From Leadbetterella sp040829825 (GTDB lineage: Bacteria > Bacteroidota > Bacteroidia > Cytophagales > Spirosomataceae), in NCBI RefSeq assembly GCF_040829825.1, contig NZ_JBFOLH010000005.1: DNA of 64,000 nucleotides; one strand, given 5' to 3'. The notes beneath the pieces were generated by a model that did no database searches, was not told where the DNA came from, and saw only the letters and a list, made by a program, of their open reading frames with translations. Shown piece by piece: positions 36,204 through 44,374 of this stretch. Numbering within the stretch: position 1 is the stretch's first letter; every line of letters begins with the position of its first letter. The position numbers and the translations under genes were made by a program.

Positions 36204-37541
36204 TTACACCGCATCTGACAGGGAAGAGAAAGTAAACTCCCTGATCTTCATCGGCGGCACCATATAACTTTGGTTCGATTCCGTGCTGACCACCCGCTCG
36301 GATTTACCCAGCGTTTCCAGGTTATTCAGCATGATAATCGGACTTTCATTAAAACGGAAATTCTTGACCGGATGTTTGATTTTCCCGTCTTCAATATAAA
36401 ATGTACCGTCACGGGTAAGGCCCGTCAGCAGCAGGGTCTGCGGATCTACCGGCCGGATGTACCACAGCTTGGTCACCAGGATTCCCTTCTTCGTATTCCG
36501 GATCATTTCTTCCAGGGTGGCGGCGCCTCCTTCCATGATCATGTTGCCGGGATAAGGCACGGGCTTCACCCCTTTCTGCTGCGCCCAGAACCGCGAATAG
36601 GCCAGGTTCTTTACCACACCTTTTTCAATCCAGGACACCCGGTTCTGCGCCTGCCCGTCGCCTGACCACGGTGAAGCGGGCAGATCGGGGTGTGAAGGAT
36701 CCGAATAAATGCTAACGCGTTCATCCACGATCTTCTCTCCCAGGCGGGTTTTACCGCCGGGCTTGCTGAACGACGACCGCCCTTCATCAGCAGCGCGGGC
36801 ATCCATGTCATAATAGAGGTTTTCCAGCAGCACTGCTGCGGCCGTAGGCTCCAGGATAACCGTATATTTCCCGGGCTCAAGGGCTTTTGCCCCTACCGAG
36901 CTCCGGGCTTTTTCTACCGCTATCCGGGTAGCTGCCGCAGCATCCAGCTTCGAGAAGTCGTTATATCCCCGGATCACATACCCCGATCCCTTCCCGTCAT
37001 CGGTTCTCACGGTGAGCGAGAAGTTAACACCGGTACTCGGGTAGTAAGCAAACAGCCCCTTTGAATTCATCATGGCTGAAAAACCGGTCCGGTTTTCCAG
37101 GAAGCCGGCAGAGGTCAGCTGATCCTGCCCGGCCAGTGCCAGACTTTGCGCTACGGCCTCTGCACGCAATGCAGGCGTGATGTTGGCCGTTGACTCAAAA
37201 TAGCCTTTGGATTTCCCGTACGACTGCGGTTCCAGGACACCCATGTATTCGGGGTTTTCCGGTGCCAGGCGGGCCAGCTCTTCCGATCGCCGGACCACTT
37301 TCTCCAGTGAGGCATCGTCAAATTCATCAATCGTGGCCACGCCTACTTTCTTTCCGAAAGCCGACTGTACCACCAGGTTCTGGTTGGTCAGGCTGCCACT
37401 GGTAGAAACTTCATTGCGGGCATAGCGGATATTTCCCCGCACTTCACCCGACAGGTTCACTTCACATTGATCTGCCCGGGAGAATTTTATGACTTTTTCA
37501 AGCAGGGCTTTTGCCTCTGCTTCTGTTAATATTACTGACAT
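36204..37541 (-). CDS. TldE/PmbA family protein, copy 1
   Basis: A 445-residue TldE-like protein. TldD and TldE form a heterodimeric zinc peptidase in which TldE lacks the metal site and helps to build the active cleft. No HExxxH is present, as expected for TldE. Family-type segments include IRYARNEVSTSGSLTNQNLVV, SVGAKALEPGKYTVILEPTAAA and RPVDPQTLLLTGLTRDGTFYIEDG. The N-terminus (MSVILTEAEAKALLEKVIKF) has no export signal. It starts 5 bases after TldD copy 1. It aligns end to end with TldE copy 2 (39.3-40.7 kb), from which it clearly diverged. Confidence 0.9.
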   Translation of the reverse strand: MSVILTEAEAKALLEKVIKFSRADQCEVNLSGEVRGNIRYARNEVSTSGSLTNQNLVVQSAFGKKVGVATIDEFDDASLEKVVRRSEELARLAPENPEYMGVLEPQSYGKSKGYFESTANITPALRAEAVAQSLALAGQDQLTSAGFLENRTGFSAMMNSKGLFAYYPSTGVNFSLTVRTDDGKGSGYVIRGYNDFSKLDAAAATRIAVEKARSSVGAKALEPGKYTVILEPTAAAVLLENLYYDMDARAADEGRSSFSKPGGKTRLGEKIVDERVSIYSDPSHPDLPASPWSGDGQAQNRVSWIEKGVVKNLAYSRFWAQQKGVKPVPYPGNMIMEGGAATLEEMIRNTKKGILVTKLWYIRPVDPQTLLLTGLTRDGTFYIEDGKIKHPVKNFRFNESPIIMLNNLETLGKSERVVSTESNQSYMVPPMKIREFTFSSLSDAV

Positions 37542-37546
37542 GATCC

Positions 37547-39181
37547 TTAAATTTTACGAGCGGTGTTAATTACATTGACTCCATTAAAACGTGCGGTGGA
37601 ACTGCCGTGCGAAACGGCGCTCACCTGTTCCGGTTGCCCTTTCCCGTCAAAGAAAGAGCCGCCCAGGCGAAAATCGCGTTCATCACAGATTTTCACACAT
37701 GAGTTCCAGAACTCCTGCGTATTCGACTGGTAGGCCACGTCTTTCAGCATGCCTGTAATTTCGCCGTCTTTGATCTCATAAAACAGCTGTCCGCCAAACT
37801 GGAAGTTATACCGTTGCTGATCAATAGAGAACGAACCGTCACCAATAATATAAATTCCTTTTTTCACATCTTTGATCATCTCTTTCACCGAAAGGGGCTC
37901 CTTACCCGGTGCAAGGGAAACATTGGGCATGCGCTGGAACTGTACCGAGCTCCAACTGTCGGCGTAGCAGCATCCGTGTGACTCGTTTTCCCCTAAAATA
38001 TGCACCTGGTCACGAATGGCCTCGTAGTTGACCAGCGTACCGTCTTTCACCAGGTCCCAACGTTTGGTTTTCACCCCTTCGTCGTCCCAGCCTACGGCGC
38101 CCAGCGAGCCTTCCCGGGTTTTGTCGGCATAGAGTGTCACCTGCGGGCTTCCGTAATTGAAATTCCCTGATTTGAGCTTGTCGAGCGTAGCAAAAGAAGT
38201 GCCTGCAAAGTTGGCTTCATAGCCCAGCACGCGGTCCAGCTCAAGCGGGTGCCCCACTGACTCGTGGATGGTGAGCCACAAATGCGAGGGATCCAGCACC
38301 AGGTCATATTTGCCGGCCTCCACCGACTTGGCAGAAAGCTTTTCTTTGGCCTGCTGTGCAGCGGCCACCACATCTTCCAGCATATCGTACCCTTTGTTAT
38401 ACCGGGTGGTGATGCCGGTTATCTTATCGGCCGGGTTGGTCTGCAGGTAATCGTAACCCATACCCATGGGAGCGCTCAGCGACTGGCGGGTCTCAAATTT
38501 CCCGGTTTTGGGATCAATGCAGGTCACCGCAAAAATGGGCCACATGCGGTGAACATCCTGGTCAATATACGAGCCGTCAGAAGAGGCAAAGTATTTCTGC
38601 TCATTCACCATGAACAGGATGGAGTTCACGTAATTGGCTCCGTTCTTCAGCGCCGCGTCATTGACGCCCAGCAACAGGTCTACCTTTTCCTGGATAGGCA
38701 CTTCAAACGCATTTCGCCCGATAGGGGCTTTCCAGCTGACTTCACCAAAGCCTTTTTGCGGAGCCAGGATAACCGGGCTCTTCATCAGCCGCGCATTGGC
38801 CCGGGCAATAGCCACGGCCTCTTCAGCGGCCCTGGCGGTGTCTTTTTCGGTTTTGGCGTCTACAATGGCGGCAAAACCCCAGCAACCATCGGCAATCACC
38901 CGTACGCCCACCCCGTATGATTCGGTATTGACGATGTTCTGTACCTTGTCTTCCCGCGTGATCACATACTGGTTAAGGTAACGCCCGATGCGCACATCGG
39001 TATAGGTAGCGCCCTTTGACTTTGCCGCGTTCAGCGCAGCATCAGCCAGGCGTTTTTTCACGGCCACGTCTACCCCCGAATCCAGGAAAGATTCTGGAGA
39101 TACCGCATGGCCCAGGACAGGAATCATCATCATTCCGCCGATTCCCATTCCTGACAGCTGGATAAAGTCTCTTCTTTTCAA
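37547..39181 (-). CDS. TldD family zinc metallopeptidase with Tat signal, copy 1
   Basis: A 544-residue TldD-like peptidase. The zinc motif HESVGH is at H306-H311 (HExxxH), and the Cys in NSCVKICDERDF near the C-terminus is in the place of the third ligand. I chose the TTG at 39181 because it gives (M)KRRDFIQLSGMGIGG, matching the start of copy 2; the longer frame begins at another TTG inside a hairpin. This N-terminus is a twin-arginine signal: KRRDFIQ, a hydrophobic stretch to about residue 25 (GMMMIPVLG) and a possible HA cleavage site. Escherichia coli TldD is cytoplasmic and has no such signal. It is followed after 5 bases by TldE copy 1. Confidence 0.88.
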   Translation of the reverse strand: MKRRDFIQLSGMGIGGMMMIPVLGHAVSPESFLDSGVDVAVKKRLADAALNAAKSKGATYTDVRIGRYLNQYVITREDKVQNIVNTESYGVGVRVIADGCWGFAAIVDAKTEKDTARAAEEAVAIARANARLMKSPVILAPQKGFGEVSWKAPIGRNAFEVPIQEKVDLLLGVNDAALKNGANYVNSILFMVNEQKYFASSDGSYIDQDVHRMWPIFAVTCIDPKTGKFETRQSLSAPMGMGYDYLQTNPADKITGITTRYNKGYDMLEDVVAAAQQAKEKLSAKSVEAGKYDLVLDPSHLWLTIHESVGHPLELDRVLGYEANFAGTSFATLDKLKSGNFNYGSPQVTLYADKTREGSLGAVGWDDEGVKTKRWDLVKDGTLVNYEAIRDQVHILGENESHGCCYADSWSSVQFQRMPNVSLAPGKEPLSVKEMIKDVKKGIYIIGDGSFSIDQQRYNFQFGGQLFYEIKDGEITGMLKDVAYQSNTQEFWNSCVKICDERDFRLGGSFFDGKGQPEQVSAVSHGSSTARFNGVNVINTARKI

Positions 39182-39239
39182 TGTTTTATTGTTTAACAGG
39201 TAAAGGTATAAATATAAGTATGCTTTTTCATGTATAAAA

Positions 39240-39324
39240 GCCTTCAGCAATATGCTTTTACGGCAGCAGAGGGCTAACGCCTGAAAACGTCGCCGCCACC
39301 GGCCGGAAGCATATTGCTGAAGGC
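39240..39324. repeat. 18-bp perfect inverted repeat between the two TldD/TldE pairs
   Basis: GCCTTCAGCAATATGCTT (39240-39257) and its exact complement AAGCATATTGCTGAAGGC (39307-39324), 49 bases apart. The spacer holds a GC-rich CCGGCCGG. The element fills most of the only long gap (150 bases) between the four tld genes. It may attenuate or process the operon RNA. Confidence 0.75.
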
Positions 39325-39331
39325 AGATGCC

Positions 39332-40651
39332 TTATACGGCATCCGATAAGCTGGAAAACGTAAAATCACGGATCTTCAGCGGCGGAATCATGCTTCCTCC
39401 TACCCGCACCGATTTACCCACGGCCTCCACGTTATTCAGCATAATTACGGGGCTTTCGTTAAAGCGGAAGTTCTTGATCGGGTGCTTGATCTTACCGTCT
39501 TCAATATAAAATGTTCCGTCTCTCGTCAGGCCCGTATACAGCTGGGTTTGCGGGTCTACTGCCCGGATGTACCAGAAGCGGGTAACCAGGATACCTTTCT
39601 TGGTCCCTTTGATCAGATCGGCCAGTGACTCGTTTCCGCCTTCCATAATAAATCCAAACGGAGGCGGAAGGTCTTTAACACCCTGCTTCTGCGCCCAGAA
39701 ACGGGAGTAAGCCAGGTTTTTCACTACTCCTTTTTCTACCCAGGTGGTTTTTTCCCTCGGACGGCCGTCCATGAAAAATCCTGATTTCGGGATATCCGGA
39801 TGGGCAGGATCGGAAATAATGGTTACCCGCTCGTCAAAAAGCTTTTCGCCCAAACGGGTACCTCCTCCTTTCTTACTCAGGAAACTCCGGCCTTCATCAG
39901 CATTACGGGCATCAAAGCTACGCATCATGTTCTGAATGAGCTCTGCTCCTGCTACCGGCTCAAGGATCACCGTATATTTACCCGGCTCCAATGCCACCGC
40001 TCCTTTCGAAGCCAGGGCTTTCTGGGCGGCCACCTCGGTAGAGGCTCCCGCATTCAGCTTGCTGACATCGTTGTAATCCTGAATAGCGTACCCTGAACCC
40101 AATCCGTCATCTGTTCTTACCGTAACCGAAAAATCTACCGAAGTAGAACGGTTGTAGGCAAACAATCCTTTGCTGTTTCCCATGGCCATGAACCCGGCAG
40201 AGTCTTCCAGGTACCCGGCAGAGGTCAGGTTCCTCTTTTTGCATATCTCGATGCTGTCAAGGGCTGCTTTCGCACGGTATTCCGGGTCTATGGCCGCCGT
40301 AGAGGCTGCATACGTTGCCTCTACGTCGATATACTGCTGAGGCCCCAGCATAGGTACATATTCAGGATTTTCAGGAGCAAGCCGCGCAATCTCTTCTGCC
40401 CGGCGTACGGTTTTTTCGAGCGACTGATCATCAAATTCATTGATGGTAGCGGTACCTGAACGCTTACCAAAAACGGAGGTAACGGCCAGCGAGAGATTGG
40501 TAGATTCCCCGCTGGTAGAGACGGTATTGCGTGCATACCGGATATTCCCGGTCTTGCTGCCGTTCAGGCTTACTGCGGTTTCATCGGCTTTAGCAAACGA
40601 CAAAACCTTATCTATAATTTTCTTTGCTTCTTCTTTGCTTAAAATTGCCAT
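39332..40651 (-). CDS. TldE/PmbA family protein, copy 2
   Basis: A 439-residue TldE-like subunit, lacking HExxxH. It shares ordered blocks with copy 1: NIRYARNTVSTSGESTNL, VALEPGKYTVILEPVAGA, RAVDPQTQLYTGLTRDGTFYIEDG and the C-terminal IRDFTFSSLSDAV. The N-terminus MAILSKEEAKKIIDKVLSF is soluble, with no signal peptide. It begins 6 bases after TldD copy 2, which suggests the two are partners. A long hairpin separates it from the next pair. Confidence 0.9.
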   Translation of the reverse strand: MAILSKEEAKKIIDKVLSFAKADETAVSLNGSKTGNIRYARNTVSTSGESTNLSLAVTSVFGKRSGTATINEFDDQSLEKTVRRAEEIARLAPENPEYVPMLGPQQYIDVEATYAASTAAIDPEYRAKAALDSIEICKKRNLTSAGYLEDSAGFMAMGNSKGLFAYNRSTSVDFSVTVRTDDGLGSGYAIQDYNDVSKLNAGASTEVAAQKALASKGAVALEPGKYTVILEPVAGAELIQNMMRSFDARNADEGRSFLSKKGGGTRLGEKLFDERVTIISDPAHPDIPKSGFFMDGRPREKTTWVEKGVVKNLAYSRFWAQKQGVKDLPPPFGFIMEGGNESLADLIKGTKKGILVTRFWYIRAVDPQTQLYTGLTRDGTFYIEDGKIKHPIKNFRFNESPVIMLNNVEAVGKSVRVGGSMIPPLKIRDFTFSSLSDAV

Positions 40652-40657
40652 GATCGT

Positions 40658-42307
40658 TTAGATTTTTCGTCCGGTATTAATAACATTTACGCCGTTAAAA
40701 CGGGTAGTGGAGCAACCGTGCGACACGGCACTAACCTGCGAGGGTTGTCCTTTCCCGTCAAAAAACGATCCGAACGTACGGTAATCATCCTTGTCACAGA
40801 TCTGGGCACAGGAGTTCCAGAATTCCTGGGTATTCGATTGGTAGGCCACGTCATCGAGCATCCCGGCAATCTCGCCGTTTTTGATCTCATAGAACAGCTG
40901 CCCGCCGAACTGGAAGTTATAACGCTGCTGGTCAATGGAATAAGAACCGCGACCGATAATATAAATGCCTTTCTCCACGCCTTTGATCATTTCGTGCACA
41001 TTCAGCTTCTGCTTGCCGGGCTGCAGCGATACATTCGGCATACGCTGAAACTGTACCGAGCTCCAGTCGTCGGCATAGCAGCATCCGTGCGATTCTTTCT
41101 CACCCAATATGCCTACCTGGTCGCGGGTAGCCTGGTAGTTCACCAGTATACCGTCTTTGATGAGATCCCATTGCTTGCAGGGAACGCCCTCATCGTCATA
41201 CCCTACACATCCCAATGTATGCGGCTGGGTCTTATCGGCTACAATATTCACCAGCGGGCTTCCGTAGTTGAACGACTTTGACCGCCATTTGTCAAGCGTG
41301 GCAAAGCTGGTTCCGGCATAGTTGGCTTCGTAGCCCAGCACCCTGTCGAGCTCGGTAGGGTGACCCACCGACTCATGAATGGTCAGGCCCAGGTGATTCG
41401 GATCCAGCACCAGGTCATATTTACCGGGCTCTACCGATTTGGCCGTTACTTTCTCTTTCGACTGCTTAGCGGCCAGGATGGCATCTTCTGTCATATCGTA
41501 CGAGTTACGATACCCCACCAGGCCGTTAGGTCCGGCAATTTTCTCTGAGGCCAGCCCGTCCAGGTATTCATACCCCATACCCATAGGTGAGCTGAGAGCA
41601 TCACGTGTCTTGAATTTCCCGGCGGCCTTATCTACTACGGTTACGGTAAAAGTAGGCCAGATCCGGTGGATATCCTGGTCAATATACGAGCCGTCTGTAG
41701 AAGCAAAATACTTCTGCTCATTGATCTGGAAAAGGTTAGAGGTTACAAAGGCCGCACCGTTTTGCATGGCCTGGTTGTTAACATTCAGCAGCAGGTCTAT
41801 TTTTTCCTGAACAGGCACCTGGAATGCATTCTTTCGGATGGGAGTATTCCAGACTACCTCTCCTACGCCCTTCTGAGGAGCCAGGTTTACGGGTTCGGTC
41901 TGGATACGGGAGTTAGCTCTGGCAATGGCCACCGCCGTTTCGGCACATCTGGCCACACCGTCGGTGGTGACGTCACTGGTGGCGGCAAATCCCCACGTGC
42001 CGTTGACAATCACCCGGATACCTACGCCATACGACTCGGCATTGGCGATGTTCTGCACATTTTTTTCCCGTGTAAAAAGGTATTGCTGCAGGTAGCGGCC
42101 TATCCGTACGTCAGAATAGGTAGCTCCTTTGGCCCTGGCGGCATTCAGCGCCACATCAGCCAGTCGTTTTTTGAGGGCCCGGTCAGCGGCAGGCTCCAGC
42201 AGCTCCTCGAGGGTCACCGGCCGGCCGATCACAGGAATAGAAGATCCCAGAATGGCGCCCACGCCCATCCCGGACCATTGAATAAAGTCCCGTCTCTTCA
42301 TAGTCAT
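40658..42307 (-). CDS. TldD family zinc metallopeptidase with Tat signal, copy 2
   Basis: A 549-residue TldD-like peptidase and the first gene of the operon. The HESVGH zinc motif is at about H311-H316, and the third-ligand candidate Cys is in NSCAQICDKDDY. The N-terminus MTMKRRDFIQWSGMGVGA is a twin-arginine motif with a hydrophobic stretch to about residue 30; there is no clear AxA cleavage site, so the signal might stay as an anchor. A second Met two codons downstream (42301) is an equally good start. A weak -7-like CATCTTTG lies at 42348-42341 on the minus strand. It aligns end to end with copy 1, showing a tandem duplication of the pair. Confidence 0.9.
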   Translation of the reverse strand: MTMKRRDFIQWSGMGVGAILGSSIPVIGRPVTLEELLEPAADRALKKRLADVALNAARAKGATYSDVRIGRYLQQYLFTREKNVQNIANAESYGVGIRVIVNGTWGFAATSDVTTDGVARCAETAVAIARANSRIQTEPVNLAPQKGVGEVVWNTPIRKNAFQVPVQEKIDLLLNVNNQAMQNGAAFVTSNLFQINEQKYFASTDGSYIDQDIHRIWPTFTVTVVDKAAGKFKTRDALSSPMGMGYEYLDGLASEKIAGPNGLVGYRNSYDMTEDAILAAKQSKEKVTAKSVEPGKYDLVLDPNHLGLTIHESVGHPTELDRVLGYEANYAGTSFATLDKWRSKSFNYGSPLVNIVADKTQPHTLGCVGYDDEGVPCKQWDLIKDGILVNYQATRDQVGILGEKESHGCCYADDWSSVQFQRMPNVSLQPGKQKLNVHEMIKGVEKGIYIIGRGSYSIDQQRYNFQFGGQLFYEIKNGEIAGMLDDVAYQSNTQEFWNSCAQICDKDDYRTFGSFFDGKGQPSQVSAVSHGCSTTRFNGVNVINTGRKI

Positions 42308-42412
42308 TTTGGGTTGTTAAAGAATACTTAAAAGTATCAACAAAGATGCAAATAGCTGCACATTTCCGGGAGAAAAAAATAATCTGAAAGATGAAAGCCG
42401 TGTTTTGGTAGA

Positions 42413-43105
42413 TCAGGGCGTAATTTCAATACCTGCCAATTCCCGGTGGACAACACTACGGGCTACATTTGCATGGTACTCGGAAATGACCTTTTCGTGG
42501 ATACCCGGGTAGATCCGCCGGTCCCTGAATTTCGATTTGCTTTTGTAATATGTTTCGTGAGTAACTTCCGTGAAGCCTTCGGGGGTTTCTCTGAGGCTGA
42601 TGAACTGGCTTCCTTCTGAGGCGCCTTTTTTCATATAGCATATCTGCAGGCTTTTATGCAAATCATCTATCGCCACCACTTTATGGGCTACAGCCAGCTT
42701 GTAAAGCCCTTTCAGCAAGCGTAACTGGATAAAGATGATCTGGCCCGCTTTCATACCTCCATACGGGGCATCGGCATATACCAGGGGTTTTTCTGCAGAA
42801 TCAAAAAGCACACCGAACGAGACCAGCTTTCCGCCCCAGCACTGTTTGGGGCTGCTGTTGCGATAGGCATCCCACACCTCATCGGGCCGTGCTTTTACCA
42901 GGAAGGTCTTGGTATTTTTGGAATACCCCCCGCCCTCAGCGAAGCAGGCCGTTTCCAGTCCGTTAAAATCTTTCTGGGACGACAGGTGGTTTTCCGTCAT
43001 CAGCTTGCGTACTTTCCGCTGCTTTATCCGGGAGAAATCAATGAGCTGACCTTCGGCAGAAACCACAAGACAGAGCAGAATACAACAAACCAATAATTTA
43101 ATCAT
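42413..43105 (-). CDS. Exported protein with a START/DUF1990-like domain
   Basis: A 230-residue protein with a clear signal peptide (MIKLLVCCILLCLVVSAEG). After it the pattern KTFLVKARPDEVWDAYRNSSPKQCWGG...AGQIIFIQLRLL...LQICYMKKGASEGSQFISLRETPEGFTEVTHETYYKS (shown here only in part) resembles the helix-grip SRPBCC/DUF1990 group that binds lipids or hydrophobic ligands. I do not recognise a specific family. It is 105 bases beyond the start of the tld operon on the same strand and may be an upstream independent gene. Confidence 0.5.
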   Translation of the reverse strand: MIKLLVCCILLCLVVSAEGQLIDFSRIKQRKVRKLMTENHLSSQKDFNGLETACFAEGGGYSKNTKTFLVKARPDEVWDAYRNSSPKQCWGGKLVSFGVLFDSAEKPLVYADAPYGGMKAGQIIFIQLRLLKGLYKLAVAHKVVAIDDLHKSLQICYMKKGASEGSQFISLRETPEGFTEVTHETYYKSKSKFRDRRIYPGIHEKVISEYHANVARSVVHRELAGIEITP

Positions 43106-43212
43106 GAAGAGGTAAGATTCGGGACAGGCAAGGTGCTTATCCCTTATACCCCGGTAAAATATTCATAATATTAAATATTTTATTTTTGAAATCCAATTTT
43201 CTAACCGAAATT

Positions 43213-44226
43213 TTAACGACTGCTTTCTTTTCCTTCAAAACTTTCCAATTCTTTTTTTACTTCTTCCAGTAACTGCTTTTCAGTGGGAAGGTAGAGCTCA
43301 TATTGGCTGGCAATGATCTGTTTTTGGTTTTCCGGCAATGTAAAGCGAACCACCGTATCGTTTTTGCCTGCACATAGCAGAATCCCTATCGTCGGATTTT
43401 CATGCGGCAGTTTTTCTACGCGGTCATAGTAATTGACATACATTTGAAGTTGTCCTATATGCTGGTGGGTGAGCCGGGTTGTTTTAAGCTCTATAATCAC
43501 AAAACACTGCATTAAGCGGTTATAAAAGACCAGGTCAGCAAAAAACTCATCCCCTTCCAGGTGTATTCTTTTTTGCCTTGCCACAAACGAAAAACCGTTG
43601 CCCAGCTCTAATAAAAAATCCTGTAAGTGTGAAAGGATAGCCCCTTCCATGTCTTTTTCATAAAAGGAAGATTCTCTTTTTAATCCTAAAAACTCCAGAA
43701 CCATCGGATCTTTGATGATTTCGCGGGCATCGGAGGGCTGCTTCTCATTTTTGGCAATTGCCAATATACTTTCCTTGTCATTGCTTAGTAAGAGGCGTTC
43801 ATACAAACTACTCTGAATCTGTCGCTCTAGTTGCCGGGAAGTCCAGTTATTCTTTACCGACTCTGTAATATAAAATACTCTTTTATCTTCGTTATCAATA
43901 CTTAAAAGTAGTTTATATTGGGTCCAGCTCAATTGTGTCCGCAGTGCAGACACAATTGGGAAAGTACGGTAAAACTGTCTGTACCAATTTAATTGTCGGT
44001 AAGAAAAACCACTTCCAAATTCAGGTTGAAGCTGTTCGGAAAGAAATCTTATCAGGTACGTTCCATAATCTGCCCGGTCTTGTCCCTTTTGCTCTTCCTC
44101 AAAGATGCGTTTGCCAATATGCCAGTACATCAGTGTTCGCTGGTGGTCAACAGCACGAATTGCTTTTTCTTTCGATTCGGCAATAATGGATCTGATATCA
44201 GTTATGACGGATGGATGAATAAGCAT
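43213..44226 (-). CDS. YhcG-type PD-(D/E)XK nuclease (DUF1016)
   Basis: A 337-residue protein with an N-terminal helical DUF1016 domain (SYRQLNWYRQFYRTFP, LLLSIDNEDKRVFYI) and a C-terminal PD-(D/E)XK fold with the catalytic FFADLVFYN...VIIELKTTRL. YhcG-family proteins are linked to mobile or defence islands and often to restriction-modification genes. None is present here. The gene looks noticeably more A/T-rich than its neighbours, and both flanks are long non-coding gaps, so recent transfer is likely. A -7 box lies 25 bases upstream of its ATG. Confidence 0.9.
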   Translation of the reverse strand: MLIHPSVITDIRSIIAESKEKAIRAVDHQRTLMYWHIGKRIFEEEQKGQDRADYGTYLIRFLSEQLQPEFGSGFSYRQLNWYRQFYRTFPIVSALRTQLSWTQYKLLLSIDNEDKRVFYITESVKNNWTSRQLERQIQSSLYERLLLSNDKESILAIAKNEKQPSDAREIIKDPMVLEFLGLKRESSFYEKDMEGAILSHLQDFLLELGNGFSFVARQKRIHLEGDEFFADLVFYNRLMQCFVIIELKTTRLTHQHIGQLQMYVNYYDRVEKLPHENPTIGILLCAGKNDTVVRFTLPENQKQIIASQYELYLPTEKQLLEEVKKELESFEGKESSR

Positions 44227-44250
44227 GTTTTAATTGTTTAAGTTGCCCTG

Positions 44251-44258
44251 CAAAGGTA
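44251..44258 (-). promoter_or_regulatory. -7 box (TACCTTTG) for the YhcG-type gene
   Basis: The minus strand reads TACCTTTG, an exact TAnnTTTG match, 24 bases before the ATG at 44226. No TTTG element is seen at the right spacing upstream. Confidence 0.4.
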
Positions 44259-44325
44259 TGAACTAATCTGTCGTCTCTTCTGAATCGTGGATAAGATTTG
44301 ACAAGGTAAATTCCAGGGAATAAAA

Positions 44326-44357
44326 AAAAATCCCGTAACGGCCGCCACGGGATTTTT
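44326..44357. terminator. Terminator after ychF
   Basis: Perfect 11-bp stem AAAAATCCCGT / ACGGGATTTTT with a 10-base loop. On the minus strand it follows the ychF stop by 17 bases and is followed by a T-run (complement of 44322-44325 and beyond). It also fits the opposite direction. Confidence 0.88.
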
Positions 44358-44374
44358 CACTAAAAAGTGCCTGT

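Noticed and set aside
39182..39250. Longer TldD copy 1 beginning at the TTG at 39250
   Set aside because: The extra 23 residues (rich in Tyr/Leu) have no counterpart in copy 2 and overlap the inverted repeat; the TTG at 39181 gives the matching twin-arginine start.
36204..42307. Tandem TldD/TldE pairs as an assembly duplication
   Set aside because: The copies differ throughout in both protein and DNA, so they are genuine paralogues.
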